Shown here piece after piece: positions 43,801-54,888 of a stretch of 64,000 nucleotides of DNA. A program made the translations under genes and the position numbers. Positions within the stretch are counted from its first letter, which is position 1, and every line of letters starts with the position of its first letter. This DNA is from Erodium maritimum (Eukaryota > Streptophyta > Magnoliopsida > Geraniales > Geraniaceae): assembly GCA_963921825.1 (NCBI GenBank), contig OY997589.1:75872523-75936522 (forward strand). Direction: 5' to 3'. Below the pieces are notes generated by a model. The model ran no database searches and was not told the DNA's origin. It saw nothing but the letters and a program-made list of their open reading frames with translations.

Positions 43801-44402
43801 GTTGGGAGCTAGGAGAATTCAAAGCTCTATTTGATTTACTGAATTTGTTTTCCCTTTAAGATTCTGGACAAGATAAGGTGATATGGAAAATACATAATGT
43901 AGGCTTTAACGTCAAGAAAATGTATACATTTTTGGAGCCTGATGATATTCAAGAAAAACCTTAGCCAAAATTACTATGGTCTTCTATTCTCCCTCCAAAG
44001 ATTTCAGCCTTTGCTTGGCTATCCTGTCATAACAGAATCCCCACTAATCTCTTTTTGGACAATAAAGGGATGAATCTCAATCTTGCAGACACATTGTGTC
44101 CCATATGTGGGAATGATTTTGAGGAAACTAATCAACTTCTTCTCTCTTGCCCTAGAGCCTGGATGGTTTGGGCTGAGGTTTTGAATTGGTGGGGCTTCTG
44201 GTGCCCTTTTTGCAATGACATTATCAGCTTCATTTACTCTTGGGAATCCTTTTGCACAATTTCCTATCTAGCTCAATGGAAATACATTTGTTTCATTACT
44301 CTCTGGCATATCTGGTTAGATAGAAATGAGGTGGTTTTCAATAACAAAGCATCTTCTCCTCTTGACATCCTCACAAAATTCAAAGTTACAACTTTAATTT
44401 GA
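40860..44402 (+). pseudogene. LINE ORF2: endonuclease, reverse transcriptase, zf-RVT
   Basis: Domains in order: AP-endonuclease (about 41.06-41.38 kb, NIYAPCGVRARRSLW, then AGDLKTV where GDFN is usual), linker, reverse transcriptase (about 42.28-43.3 kb, FRPISLVGVVYKIISKILA, VGRQILDG, KVDFEKTY) and the zinc-binding zf-RVT module (44055-44402, CPICGNDF, SCPRAWMVW). The catalytic FADD box reads FPDD near 42.87 kb. Stops and frameshifts interrupt it at several places, for example near 41.38, 42.22 and 42.65 kb. Confidence 0.9.
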
Positions 44403-44490
44403 AGGACCCTATTCTCTAGATTTCAAGCTTTTTCCTCTGAAAGGTGGAAATCTTTCCCTAGATCTTGCATTAGGAGGAAAATTGTAAGCC

Positions 44491-45330
44491 TTTTTTTTAT
44501 CAGCGCATAAATTTATTATACAAGGATACTCTCCAAGAAGGAGGGCACCTCAGGTCAAAAGACCAGAAACACAGTTATAGAGGATCTCCCGGCAATGGAG
44601 CTTAAAGGCTAAAACCTTTAAAACCAAAAGAGAGTAGTCCCCATAAGAAAAAAAACATAAAAAAACAGGCAACAACCAAAATTAATTGTTAGTCTTCTTA
44701 ACAACCTTCGAAGACTGAATAGCTGCCTGATTCCATATGCCTGCCGCTGAAGGAACAACTTGCAACGCCCGCTCTTTACTCATGGACCGAGTTATGGGCT
44801 TCGTAAAAGTCACAATACCATCAGAATAATGCTTTTGGGTCCAACCCCTACGTAACACGGGTTTTGACAAAGCATCTTTCCACGGACTGTCCATGGGCTC
44901 TCCAACCGGGATCGGGTCCGTTGACCCATCTGCACCAGTATCTATACACAGACTTACCAAAGGAGGGCCAAGGCCCTAGGCCATAAAGATCTCTTCCAAA
45001 CTAGACGAAACTATCTGACCGACTGAATCTGACAAAAATTGGACCTTCTCGGATGGGGCACTGATGTTACTTGATTCAAGTTTTCCCGAATGCACAACAA
45101 TTGGGCCAGAATTAACCAGATTCAAATCTGGAAGCCCGGTACTAGGTGGGCTCGCCACCTCCTAACCACCTAACACAATCTGGGCTTGATTTAGCTCCGG
45201 CACAACACTTAAAGGGTCTAAACCACCCTGTTCATCTTCTTCAGCACACGCTGAACCAGACGCGGGAGCCGAAAGATCTGCAACAGAAAATCCACGCGAT
45301 CCAACCGAATCAAGACATATGTCTTTGAGT
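44491..45330 (-). mobile_element. ORF1-only LINE-type retroposon, 5' truncated
   Basis: The minus-strand insertion ends ATGCGCTGATAAAAAAAA at 44491. Open stretches at 44976-45158 and 44682-44960 resemble the C-terminal part of a LINE ORF1 (SPWKDALS, compare SPWKDILLS at 46.85 kb). The reading frame ends only ~185 bp before the poly-A, so no ORF2 exists. It lies in the 3' region of the long LINE. Confidence 0.65.
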
Positions 45331-46303
45331 GTGTCTTCTTGGTTGTTTGATGTTTTGGTACTCTTTAGTGGGTGTTTCAGTGTCTTTCCTCTTTGTCTCT
45401 GCAGCTGCTCCTAGTTGCTTGAGACAAAAGTCTCCTTTATTTGGGTTGGGTTTAGGAGGGGTGGGGTTTTGCGGTGGGTATGTGTTGAGAGTAGAGTTGG
45501 TTGAGGTTTCTCAGGTGTTGCTGGAGGTTACTTTCATAGGTTTTGAGTGTGGTTTCTTCTCATATCTCTCTTGTATCCCCTTTATTCCTTAGTGTGGGTA
45601 GTTATCTTTTAGATTGGAGAGTGTAGTTGGCCTTCTGATGGAATTCTCAGTTTTAGTTGGTTTGCAATACTTGTTCAGTCTTTGTAGTGTGTTCGAACTG
45701 GAGTGGGAGATTCTGGTTTTATCTTCAAGGAACTGTGCAAATTGTATGTTTCCAACTAATAATTTGCTTTGGACCTGGTGATTTCAAGGGTCCTTGAGTA
45801 CTTCATGTTTCAATTTCATCCTCATAAACATCATGTGGTGAAGTCTGCAGGATCTTGCCTTTTTTGTTTCTTGGTTTACACTTCAGATTTGGTGCTAGTC
45901 TAGTGGGATATGCCTTCAAAAGGGCAAGTCTACTGAGATTGGCTTGTTGGGTTGTTTTCTTGGGTTTCAAGGCTTTCATTTTGAGTATTAGAATCCATGT
46001 GTGTTGCCTAGGGTTCTTTTGCAGTTACAGAATTGATTCTTAAGGTGTTGTTTTCGGTTTCTTGGGCTGCAAGGCAGCAAAGAGTTGGGTTATTTCTTTG
46101 TTTCTTGGATTGCAAGGCACCATAAGTTGGGTTGTTAATTGTTGCTTGGACTGCAAGGCTCCCTTAGGTTGTTTTTTTTAGTTAATTTTTGTAATCTGTG
46201 GGTTTGTGTGTGCTTGAGAGATGTTCTCTTGGCCTTTTATTTACTTCAAAGAATTGGCCCATCAATAATAATCTTTGTTGATAAAAAAAATGATTAGTTG
46301 AGA

Positions 46304-47730
46304 TCTTTTTTGATAAGCGAAGAGATTGTACTAGGCAAACGTCCTACAAGAAAGTAAAACGAAGCAAGAAAAACGATCCTTAAATGGACCTTTTTCCCAA
46401 ACCGAAACAAGCATAAAGCCAACAAAAAACAAATACAAAACAGGGAGCAAACTAAACGGAGCACCACCCTTCTTGCCTACTTCCTATCCGGATTCAAGTA
46501 GAGAAATCGGTTAGAAACCGAAACAGGATTCTCTGGAATAACCTCAATCTCGCTATCCTCGACGTCCTCCTCAACCTCAACCTGTTGAGGGGAATCAAAA
46601 CCTAGGGAATTGGCAACAACATTTTTCACAAATCGCTTGCTAAAGCTCCACGTTCCTTCTTTACATTGTTTAGCAATATTAATAGTGACGCTTCCCGCAA
46701 GACCCCTTTTATCAGCCGATGTTTTGGCTCTGGTCTGGTAAAAAACAGTTGGAGGAACTATCTTTTTTGGCTGTCCTTTTTTTGGGCGACTAGGTCTCTT
46801 TGGAACCTCTACGGGAATACTTTTTTTACTCAGAAGAATGTCCTTCCAAGGACTACCTTCCAACCCGCTTTCCAAAAATGGTTTTCCCTCCCGAGGCTGA
46901 ATGACCTGCGTGGCTGGACCCGAGCCCACATCAACTGTCGGGCCCAAATCAGTACCAATGCGTTTAAAGATGTCAAACAAGCTCGGATTACCGGCCGACT
47001 TCTAGGCACCTGGGCCTGGGCCACACTTGGCAGAACTACCCCAAATCCAACCTCTACTGGATCAGGATTTTGTGACTTAACTAGGCCAGAACCACTAGGC
47101 CCGTTAGCTACACTAGATCCAAAAATCGGATCAGAAGAAGCTGGACCTACGACAAAAGAAGCCGGCCCATTTTCCAATTGAACGCGCTGTGTAACTCCTT
47201 CTTCCTCGCGACAGTAAGTGATTGAACGCAAATATCGGACCTCGCGGCAATTTGATCGCAAAACAGAAGAGGAAAGAATAGCAGAAATCTCGGGATTGAT
47301 CTCCAACTGATCCGGTGAATCGGCTACAATCAAAACCTGCCGAGAAATCCTCCGAGAGATCATGCCGGCGTCAGGAGATTGCTCACTGCTCTAAGAGGTC
47401 GTGCCGGCGTTGTGAGCTTGCTCACCAGAGATGATACAAAGCGGGGTCGAGTTGTTGTCGTGTTTTACATCAGACTCGACCCCCAGATTCACCGGTGGTC
47501 ACTCCATGGGCTTGCTTTGTTTTTGTGCCTGTAAAACAGAGGATGTCGTCGGGGAAGAACCACTTTTTCGAGGGAAATTAAATGCGATGAACAACTTGTA
47601 TCCGTTTAATGTGAAGCCGTTAAAAGTCTCAATGACCTTCTGTGCCGAGTCCCTGCTTCTGGAAGTGATAAAACCGAAGTAGTAGCCATGGCGATTTGCT
47701 CTTTTCGGCAACAATTTCTACCTTTATATT
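46304..47730 (-). mobile_element. ORF1-only LINE-type retroposon with RRM
   Basis: Minus-strand element ending TTCGCTTATCAAAAAA at 46304. The 5' part (47499-47714) encodes an RNA-recognition-motif-like fold (YYFGFITSRSRDSAQKVIE, GYKLFIAFNF), the middle (46830-47363) an unrecognised stretch, and the 3' part (46477-46980) a basic then acidic tail with SPWKDILLS. The last stop is ~170 bp before the poly-A, leaving no room for ORF2. Frames are broken between the parts. It abuts the poly-A tail of the long LINE tail to tail, with only ~6-15 bp between. Confidence 0.7.
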
Positions 47731-47756
47731 TAAAAAAAAATAGAAAATTGTTATAT

Positions 47757-49130
47757 ACATTTTTTTTTTAGTATAATGTGGATATTTTATTGATACGAAA
47801 ATCAAGCTACACATAGACAATCACTAACAAGAACGACACAAGGGACATAAAATCAAAAGGATGATACTTTGTTCTAACCCATAGGTTTGGAATGCTCAAC
47901 CTCGCAACAAAGTACCTAACTGTACCCAAAATTATAAAAAGGAGACAGGCACCTGTTGTTGGGACGATACTAAGAGACTTCACCAAATTTCCTAACTCGG
48001 CCTGATGCCCGTGGATATAAAGTAAGGGAATTTTCGGGTTGCACGGGTAATCAGGGAGAACACCAGGAAATTGGGGGGGGGGGGGGTCAGGGGTTCGGGC
48101 TTGCGTCGAACACAGTAGGGCAGAGTGTGCATCCCCACACACACTTTATTACATAGTGGGTCCGTCATTTTCCTTGGTGAGGCTGCTTTGTAGACCTCAC
48201 CTCGTCTTGCTCCGGGGCATCTTGTATCTCGGTCATCATGCGTGGATCCAAATCCCATAAGAGTCCATCCCAATTTTCCATTATCAGGAGTGGACTAGCT
48301 GCCCGTACGGACCCTCCATGTGAGGCATCAGTGTCTACCCAATTCAGCCAAACCCACACGGCCCGTCACTGCTTCCATTCTAAAGGGTACCATCATATAA
48401 GGGGGGTAGTTACCTCAAGTGAACCTGCAAGCTGGGTTCTAGGAGACTCATGTGTGGGACTTTTTGGTAGTATGGTAAGTGATTATTTCAATATATGTGC
48501 TTAGGACAATCCTTGCAATCACTAAACCATAATTCTAAGTTGTTGAATCCCCCCTAAATGCTTCAGGTATCATATGAGACGAAACCCAGCCACATCCTAC
48601 GGTGTTCACATCGTGATCGACAAGGCGGCTCGTCTTCTCCGCGAGAGCTGAGGGATGGGGATCTAGAGACAGCTCTTGGATGGGCGACATCCCTAGGGTC
48701 ACAGCCACAACCGGTGACCGACTGATGGCCGCATCAGTCCCGACGAAGATGATGCAGGTGTGGCAGTTGAGGGCGGGTTTGGTCTGACCTTAGGTGGTTC
48801 GTCTCCGTCTTCCGAGTGGAAGCAGTGGGACAAGATTCCATGGGAGGTGCGTGGGAAAGGAGGAGGGAAGCGGGTTGGAGGCGACGACGGGCAGAGGGCG
48901 GTGGAGCTTCTCAGGGACAGTCCAGTAACGTTGGGTTGTCTGGTTTTCTTCATGGCTCGCCAGATGCATTTTTTCTAGATCACGGTATCAACTGGTATGG
49001 GTTGAAAAGATGGAGCATGGAGTTGTGGACGGCGATGGGCAGGCAGAGACGGTGAGGGACAATGGTGGTGGCTTGAAGCCAGGAGGCGACACGCGATGTA
49101 GAAGACAAGAAGCCTTATGCCCGAATTGAA
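47757..49130 (-). mobile_element. Possible non-autonomous retroposon, minus strand
   Basis: Begins on the plus strand with a T-run (47759-47769) and TATTTTATTGATACG, which looks like a poly-A 3' end on the minus strand. It contains a poly-G run (about 48077-48090) and GC-rich sequence to about 48950. No domain recognised and no target duplication found. Confidence 0.35.
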
Positions 49131-49208
49131 AGTCTGAAAATTCTTATATATATAATATACTTCATGAAAGTAAAATTTTAATACATATAACATTTATTAT
49201 AATAATTT

Positions 49209-50768
49209 GGGTAAACTTCATCCCACTACCCTAAAAAAACTTAAATTTCAACCCACTACCCTAACGAAACTTAGTTTCACCTCACTACCCTAACGAAACT
49301 TTTAGTTGCACTTTCATACCCGCCGTCAACTTGACATCCATTTTCGGATGGAAAATGGTAAAAAGTCCAAAATACCCCTCACTAACACTCAAATTTTCAA
49401 AAGCATGCCATTGGTTTTCAAAAATTCTTTTTATTTATTTATTTATGTAAATCAGTTTAATATTTTTAAAAAATCAGTTTATTCTTAAAAAAAATCAGAT
49501 TTTATTTTTTGAAAAATCATTTTTGTTTTATGAAATCAGTTTTTATTTTAAAAAATCATTTTTATTTCAAAAAATCACTATTTATTTAAAAAAAAATAAG
49601 TTTTTAAGTTTTAAAAAACAGATTTTATTTTTAAAAATCTAATTTTATTTTATAAAATTATTTTTTATTTTTTAAAATTCAGTTTTATTATCAAAAATCA
49701 GTTTTTATTTTAAAAAAAATCAGTTTTATTATCAAAAATCAGTTTTAATTTTTGTTTTTGGCAAAATCAGTTAAATTTTTTCATTATTTTTATTTTTTAT
49801 TCATTTTCTGTAAAATCAGTTTTAGTTTCAGAAACCTTTCTATTTAATACTCAGCAACAAATCCTATAAACAAGCTCAAAAACAGCCAACATACTCAATA
49901 GAACAAAAACAAATCGTGCTTGGTAATTCACAATTCAAATGGGCAATTTTTATTTCATCTTTGCAACTCAATATTACAAAACAAAATCGGAAACAACCAT
50001 GCTTTCCAATCCCTCGTTCGTGCTTCTAAGAATATCAAATCTGAAATCTGATGTTCTTCCCAAAAAAATTCTTCAGATTTGTTCAAACCCTAAAGCCCCT
50101 TTTCAATCCCTCTTGTCGGCTCTATGTGTGTAGCTTGGCCAGATTATTCTTCATCCATCCAACCAAAATAAACTCCTTCCCAAAAGTAAATCGTCATCAG
50201 TGGGCAAAATAAAAGTGCAAATCATTACTAGGAAATAGGAGGTCTGGTCGAGGACGACCTCTCCGGCACGAGCTCGACGTGATGAAACCGAGACTCGCCA
50301 GAAACATCACCAGCCTCGCCGGAAACATCACCAGCCTCGTTGTGCTCCTCGACCCGCGAAACGCGAAACCCAGCTGGGAAACCAAACTCCCTCTTCGCCT
50401 GCAAGTCCTCCCACAAGGTCGCAAGTAGATATGAAAATCCAGATCTACAACCATGGAGAGGAGGGAGGAGTCGGCCATGGTGTGTGAGAAATTGAAGTCT
50501 GATTTTTTTGAAAGCAAAAGGAGAGAAGAACAATAACAGAAAGAGGCATTAGGGTTTTAAGGGAGCCAAGGGTAATATGGTCAATTTCTGAAAAAGTAGG
50601 GTCATGTGCCAGGCACATGACCATTTTCCATCCAAAATGGATGGAAAGTTAACGGTAGGTATTAAATTGACACTAAAAGTTTCGTTAGGGTAGTGAGATG
50701 AAATAAGTTTCGTTAGGGTAGTGGGTTGGAATTTAAGTTTTTTTAGGGTAGTGAGATGAAGTTTACCC
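49209..50768. mobile_element. Foldback element with ~155-bp terminal inverted repeats
   Basis: The left arm (49209-49360) and the complement of the right arm (about 50612-50768) both run GGGTAAACTTCATC, then CACTACCCTAACGAAACTT repeated, and end near GGATGGAAAATGG, roughly 88 percent alike by eye. The interior has an AT-rich low-complexity block (49420-49830, many AAAATCAGTTTT words) and a GC-richer block (50220-50470) with a 24-bp direct repeat (ACATCACCAGCCTCGCCGGA type). The GGG end resembles the Mutator MITEs in carA, but flanking 9-mers do not match clearly. Confidence 0.75.
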
Positions 50769-50777
50769 TAAATTAAA

Positions 50778-51280
50778 TGTTGACACTAGTATTAATGAAT
50801 TTATTTGGTTTTAAAGTTCCAAATTTATTTGATTGTAATAAACTTGAATTTAAATCCCTGTATTTGAATAAACATACATTTTAATCCTTTATTTATTGTT
50901 TATGGCATGTATTTAACTTGAAGGTTTTTGTGTTTAGAAACCATTAAAAACTTTAAAAAAATGTTTTTCTTGATGTAATAGCTTAATAGAAAATTAGTAG
51001 TAATAATTGATTGTGTTTATGTTGTAAATTGATTTTATTGTTATAGTTGCTTCAGAAATTGATGTTTTTTTTCTTCTATTTTGGGCTTTAATTGAAAGCA
51101 CAGAAGAAAGCCCACTGGGTCGGTTAAAACCAGTAACCGGTCGGCTCCGTAACGGTCGGTTTTTTAGTTTCCCGTCGGAACCCGGTGCGGTGATGGTTAT
51201 GGATTTCAAGTAACCGGTCCTCCCGATTTGGGTTACGGATAATGAAAATATTTCCGGACCCCGGCCGATGCACACCCCTA
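50778..51280 (-). mobile_element. hAT remnant, right part
   Basis: Ends CCGATGCACACCCCTA, the complement of the TAGGGGTG hAT end. It matches 60215-60702 over its length. The left part is not recognised. The foldback element lies immediately to its left and may have entered it. Confidence 0.65.
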
Positions 51281-51289
51281 CTTATGAAC

Positions 51290-51580
51290 ATGACTTGTGT
51301 TACAAGCAACTACATAAGTATGATCGGAATAAAAGTTACTTAGTTATTACATGCTACAAGTTAGGAAGAACCCATTGAACTATGATTCGTGGTTTGATTA
51401 TATTCGATTAGAAGAGAGTGTGGGCAATAAGGAAAAGATTCGGGAAGTATATGAGCCTGCGATTGCTAATATACCACCGGCTGAGGAGAAACGCTATTGG
51501 CAGCGTTATATCTACTTGTGGTCAGTACTTGATCCATAATTCGGGAAGTATATGAGTGTGTGATTGCTAATTTTCTTCCC
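51290..51580 (+). pseudogene. Copied exon of the Crooked-neck-like gene with flanking intron
   Basis: Matches 56395-56660. The exon part 51365-51520 encodes the segment [18 protein letters not shown] through [13 protein letters not shown], with an AG acceptor before it and a GTCAGT donor after it. Then a partial second copy of part of the exon follows (51539-51578, TTCGGGAAGTATATGAG). No other exons nearby, so it is a fragment. It matches the family motif more closely here (RYWQRY) than the copy at 56.6 kb (RYLQRY). Confidence 0.85.
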
Positions 51581-52198
51581 CCGGAGTCGAGCGGTTGAAA
51601 AACTAGAAGGCGCCCGTGAATTAGCCACGTCTTCCCTCCCGATGTGTATGAAGCGACTGGTGGGGGAGATCCAGTACTCGGAGTCCGAGGACTCTACACA
51701 TTCTATGGGGGAATATCAAGCAGCGACAGGGCAATAAGCACCCTCGCCTTGACCAATGAGGAGCTCGTGGTCTAGTGAGAGGCCTACCGGTAATGTCGAT
51801 TCATTGGACGTATGGTAGTAGTGGTACCACCACATACCGGCACGGTACTCTCTTACCATCTAGGGAGCCATCACTCTCGTGTTCATGGAGCCCTACCACT
51901 ATCAGTCAAGGGAGGACGACGCACGCTATCAACTGGGGGAGTATCTAGTCCACCCGTATCTTTATTCGGTGAGGGGTCTATTCGATCCTAGCTTCCGCCA
52001 GTCTGGACTCGCTGTATCGGTGTCGCCAGACGCTACCGTAGTCTCACCTTCCAGCCGCCTTCAAAAAGTATTTGGAACATTGAGCTTTTTATTAGCATGT
52101 CTGAGTATCCTCTTTCGTGGAAACTCGTTTCATTTTGATTTTTATATCCAATTATTTATTGTTTTAGTACTTTCCTACTCTGTAAACATTCGTTATTA
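51580..52198 (+). mobile_element. Retroposon copy, 3' part, split by a LINE (tail at 54144-54172)
   Basis: Closely matches the 3' half of the element ending at 59747 (from GGAGCCCTACCACTATCAG to the ACATTCGTTATTA word). The final ~30 bp with its poly-A tail lie at 54144-54172, on the far side of the inserted minus-strand LINE. Confidence 0.75.
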
Positions 52199-54143
52199 TT
52201 TTTTTTTATCAGCAATTTTTCATTATAAAGACCACCATTTCCGAGATGGAAAAGAAGGTCGAGTGTCTGAAAATTCAGCACACTCAAAGACCATTGAAGA
52301 GGTTACACACAAAGCTCAACTATTGAGTAATAGTTAGCAAGAGAGAAAGAGCATAAATGCAAAGTACACAAACCAAAAGGCAAGAAAAAACTAAACAAGT
52401 GAAACAAATAATTAAACCAAACGATCAAGGTTGGTTGCAGCAGAGGGGACCTGCTGTAGAAGATCAGTAGAAGAAATTCAGAAGAAGCAATCCTTGATCA
52501 AACAATAACAGAGAAGGGTTAGTGCAAACTCAGTATGAATTAGCAAGCCAGCCAAAAAACCTTTGTCAACAATCATAAATAAGTAGACAGAGGAACCTGC
52601 AAGAAGATGTTCAGCAACCCCTCACCAAAGAACCCAACAAAAAGTCTTCAGCAAAGGAAAAGAGCCATATGTAGGCACAAAAAACACTCATCTAGATAAC
52701 ATACTACCCTTAAACAGACCAAAAGAGGGTTAAGAAGTAGAATAAACCCACTCTCCCCAACAGTACAGGCAAGAAAACAAACAAACACCCAAAGCAACCT
52801 CACCAAATCAAACCACAGGCCCTAAACCACCCAAAACCCCTCCCATAACCCCCCAAGAACCAGAGAACTCATGAAAACAGTTTTTTTCTTTTTTCTAGCA
52901 CATAACCAAGGAGTGGCTTGCCATTGTGAAAAAGAAAAAGCCTTTTGAGAGTTGAATCCAGCCCAATCCTGTTGAAAAGAGTAGCATTGTATCCTGTGGA
53001 AGATAATGCTAGAATCCTCAAACGAATTGTTGAAGATGGCATTGTTTCTAGCCAGCCAAAGGAACCATAGAGTGCAGGCCAAAGTGATGAACCATTGTTT
53101 TTTGGAATTTCTTGCAACCAACAATACCCCAGCTTCTACTAATGATATGATGTTTGATGGCATAACCTAGACCACATTCCACCACTGAAAAATCAAAGAC
53201 CAAACCTCCCAAGCCTTAGGACAAATCAAGAGTACATGGGAAGCATCTTCCAAGTCAGCATCACAAAATGGACAGAGTAGCTGTTCTAAAGAAAAATGTA
53301 TGCCTCTGGATTCTAAAAAACATCTGGTGGGTATAGCATTTAGACATGCTAGACATAAGAAGGCAGAAATTTTGGGAGGTATAGATGGAGACCACAATAC
53401 TTTTGTCCATTGTAAGATCAAAGTGCCTTGTGGTTGCAAATTCTGATAAGCCTTATGAACTGAGAAACTCTTTGAATCTTTGTCCCAAATTAATTTATCA
53501 GCTCCATTAGGATTAACCACTGTCTTTGAGCTCCTTTCTGAAGGCTTTAGCTTGGCCCTTTTCCCACCCTCTAGGCCTTCTTGAAAGAGGAATGATCCAA
53601 GCATCAATACACCAGAATTCTTCTACTCTTATAGATTTCTTTTGGCATAAGTTATATAATCTTCTGAATTTATCTTTAAGGGAGATTGGGAGTAACCACT
53701 TATCCTCCCAAAAAGCAATTCTGTTCCCTCTCCCCAACTGCCATGATAACCCCATATCCCCAAATAGTGTTGCAAATGAAGGATCAGTTGCTAGAGACAA
53801 AATATGATTCATTAGAGTTGAGGTGCATGCAATGTTGCACTTAGAGAGATCCCAATCCTGAGGGTTCCACCCATATTTATGACAGATAACCAGTTTCCAA
53901 AGAGAGTTCTCTTCCCAAGCAAACCTCCACCACCTGGCCAGAAGTGCTCTATTCATATCTTTCAAGCTTTTGATTCCTAGTCCCCCCAATTCCACAGGTT
54001 TACAGATGTTATGCCAAGCCACCTTTGATAGAGATTTTCCTTGTAATGAACTTTTCCAAAGGAATTTTCTCTGCCAGGCCTCCAGTTGTTTCATAACACC
54101 TTTGGGGGCTTTAAAGATAGACATATAGTAAAGTGGTAGTGCA
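52199..54143 (-). mobile_element. 5'-truncated LINE, ORF2 3' half
   Basis: Minus-strand insertion ending TTGCTGATAAAAAAAAA. It carries the C-terminal part of the reverse transcriptase region (ALPLYYMSIFKAPKGV, RKFLWKSS) and the zf-RVT module (CPFCDADLEDASHVLLICP) in broken frames, plus a C-terminal stretch at 52822-53163. It is truncated within RT near 54.14 kb. It entered the tail of another retroposon whose last bases resume at 54144. Confidence 0.85.
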
Positions 54144-54600
54144 GATATAGCCAATCGGGTATCTAAAAAAAACAAATATACGAGAACATATTTATCTAAA
54201 GGGTAACGACATTTCCGTGTTGTGGACAAATGTGAAAGTGGTAAGTCCATACGGTGGAGACCTTTATGTTCAAGTCCTGTTAGAAAACGACCTTTAATTT
54301 CTAAAAAATGACGAAATTGGTTAAAGGTGGCGCTGACATTTAAAAAAATGCCATGTATTATTTGAAAATAAATAAAAGTCATTGATAAGACTTGAAAATG
54401 AAAAAAAAGATCAGTAGTAGGACTTGCATATAAAGGTGGTTACAATACGTACGCGCCAGAAATGTCGTTTTACAATATGGAAATGGGATTATAACCCTTT
54501 ATCTAATGAACATAGTGACGATATATGATTTGGCCCATTTGTTTCAACTGAAAGCAAAAAAAATAAAACGTAATGGGCTTATTTGGTGTGTTTGGGCCCA

Positions 54601-54746
54601 TTTCCATGATTTTGAATCGAAAAGGAAATTTGAGAAAATCGGTTACAAGAACATATATTACTTACTTGTAAAAATAAATTCGCGCTATTAGTTGAGAATC
54701 CTAATCCAAAAAGAAAAAGGAAACATATGTTCCTTACTTATAAAAG
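54601..54746 (+). promoter_or_regulatory. Promoter region of the Crooked-neck-like gene
   Basis: A TATAAAAG box at 54739-54746 lies ~143 bp before the ATG. The stretch 54601-54663 is copied at 59764-59827. Confidence 0.55.
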
Positions 54747-54888
54747 CAAATTCACGCTTCTATAAATCATACTTTCTTTAGTTTCTCATACACAAATCCC
54801 GAACCTACCACAGGTTTAGGTCGTCGTCTTCTAACTCTCCTCCATCTCCTTCCGATTTGAGGCTCAAATTCCTCTCACAGCCCCAACC

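Larger units (their letters stand above)
35260..46297 (+). mobile_element. Long plant LINE (L1-type), broken and nested
   Basis: Plus-strand LINE with an ORF1-like region (about 35.35-36.84 and 40.09-40.82 kb) split by a gypsy solo LTR, ORF2 (about 40.86-44.40 kb) and a long 3' region ending GTTGATAAAAAAAA at 46297. A second, minus-strand retroposon (44491-45330) sits in its 3' region. Without inserts it is about 7.1 kb. The 5' boundary is not certain and I could not find a target duplication. Both ORFs carry several stops and frameshifts, so it is not active. Confidence 0.85.

Noticed and set aside
48070-48095. Poly-G run as a quadruplex or regulatory site
   Set aside because: A single homopolymer next to retroposon sequence, of uncertain length because of sequencing. 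No further support.
47807-48504. Open frames of 88-111 residues
   Set aside because: They include a translated poly-C/G run (PPPP) and lie in a likely retroposon. No conserved motif.
49420-49830. AT-rich AAAATCAGTTTT block as a matrix attachment region
   Set aside because: It is simple low-complexity sequence inside a foldback element. Nothing in the sequence specifically supports attachment function.
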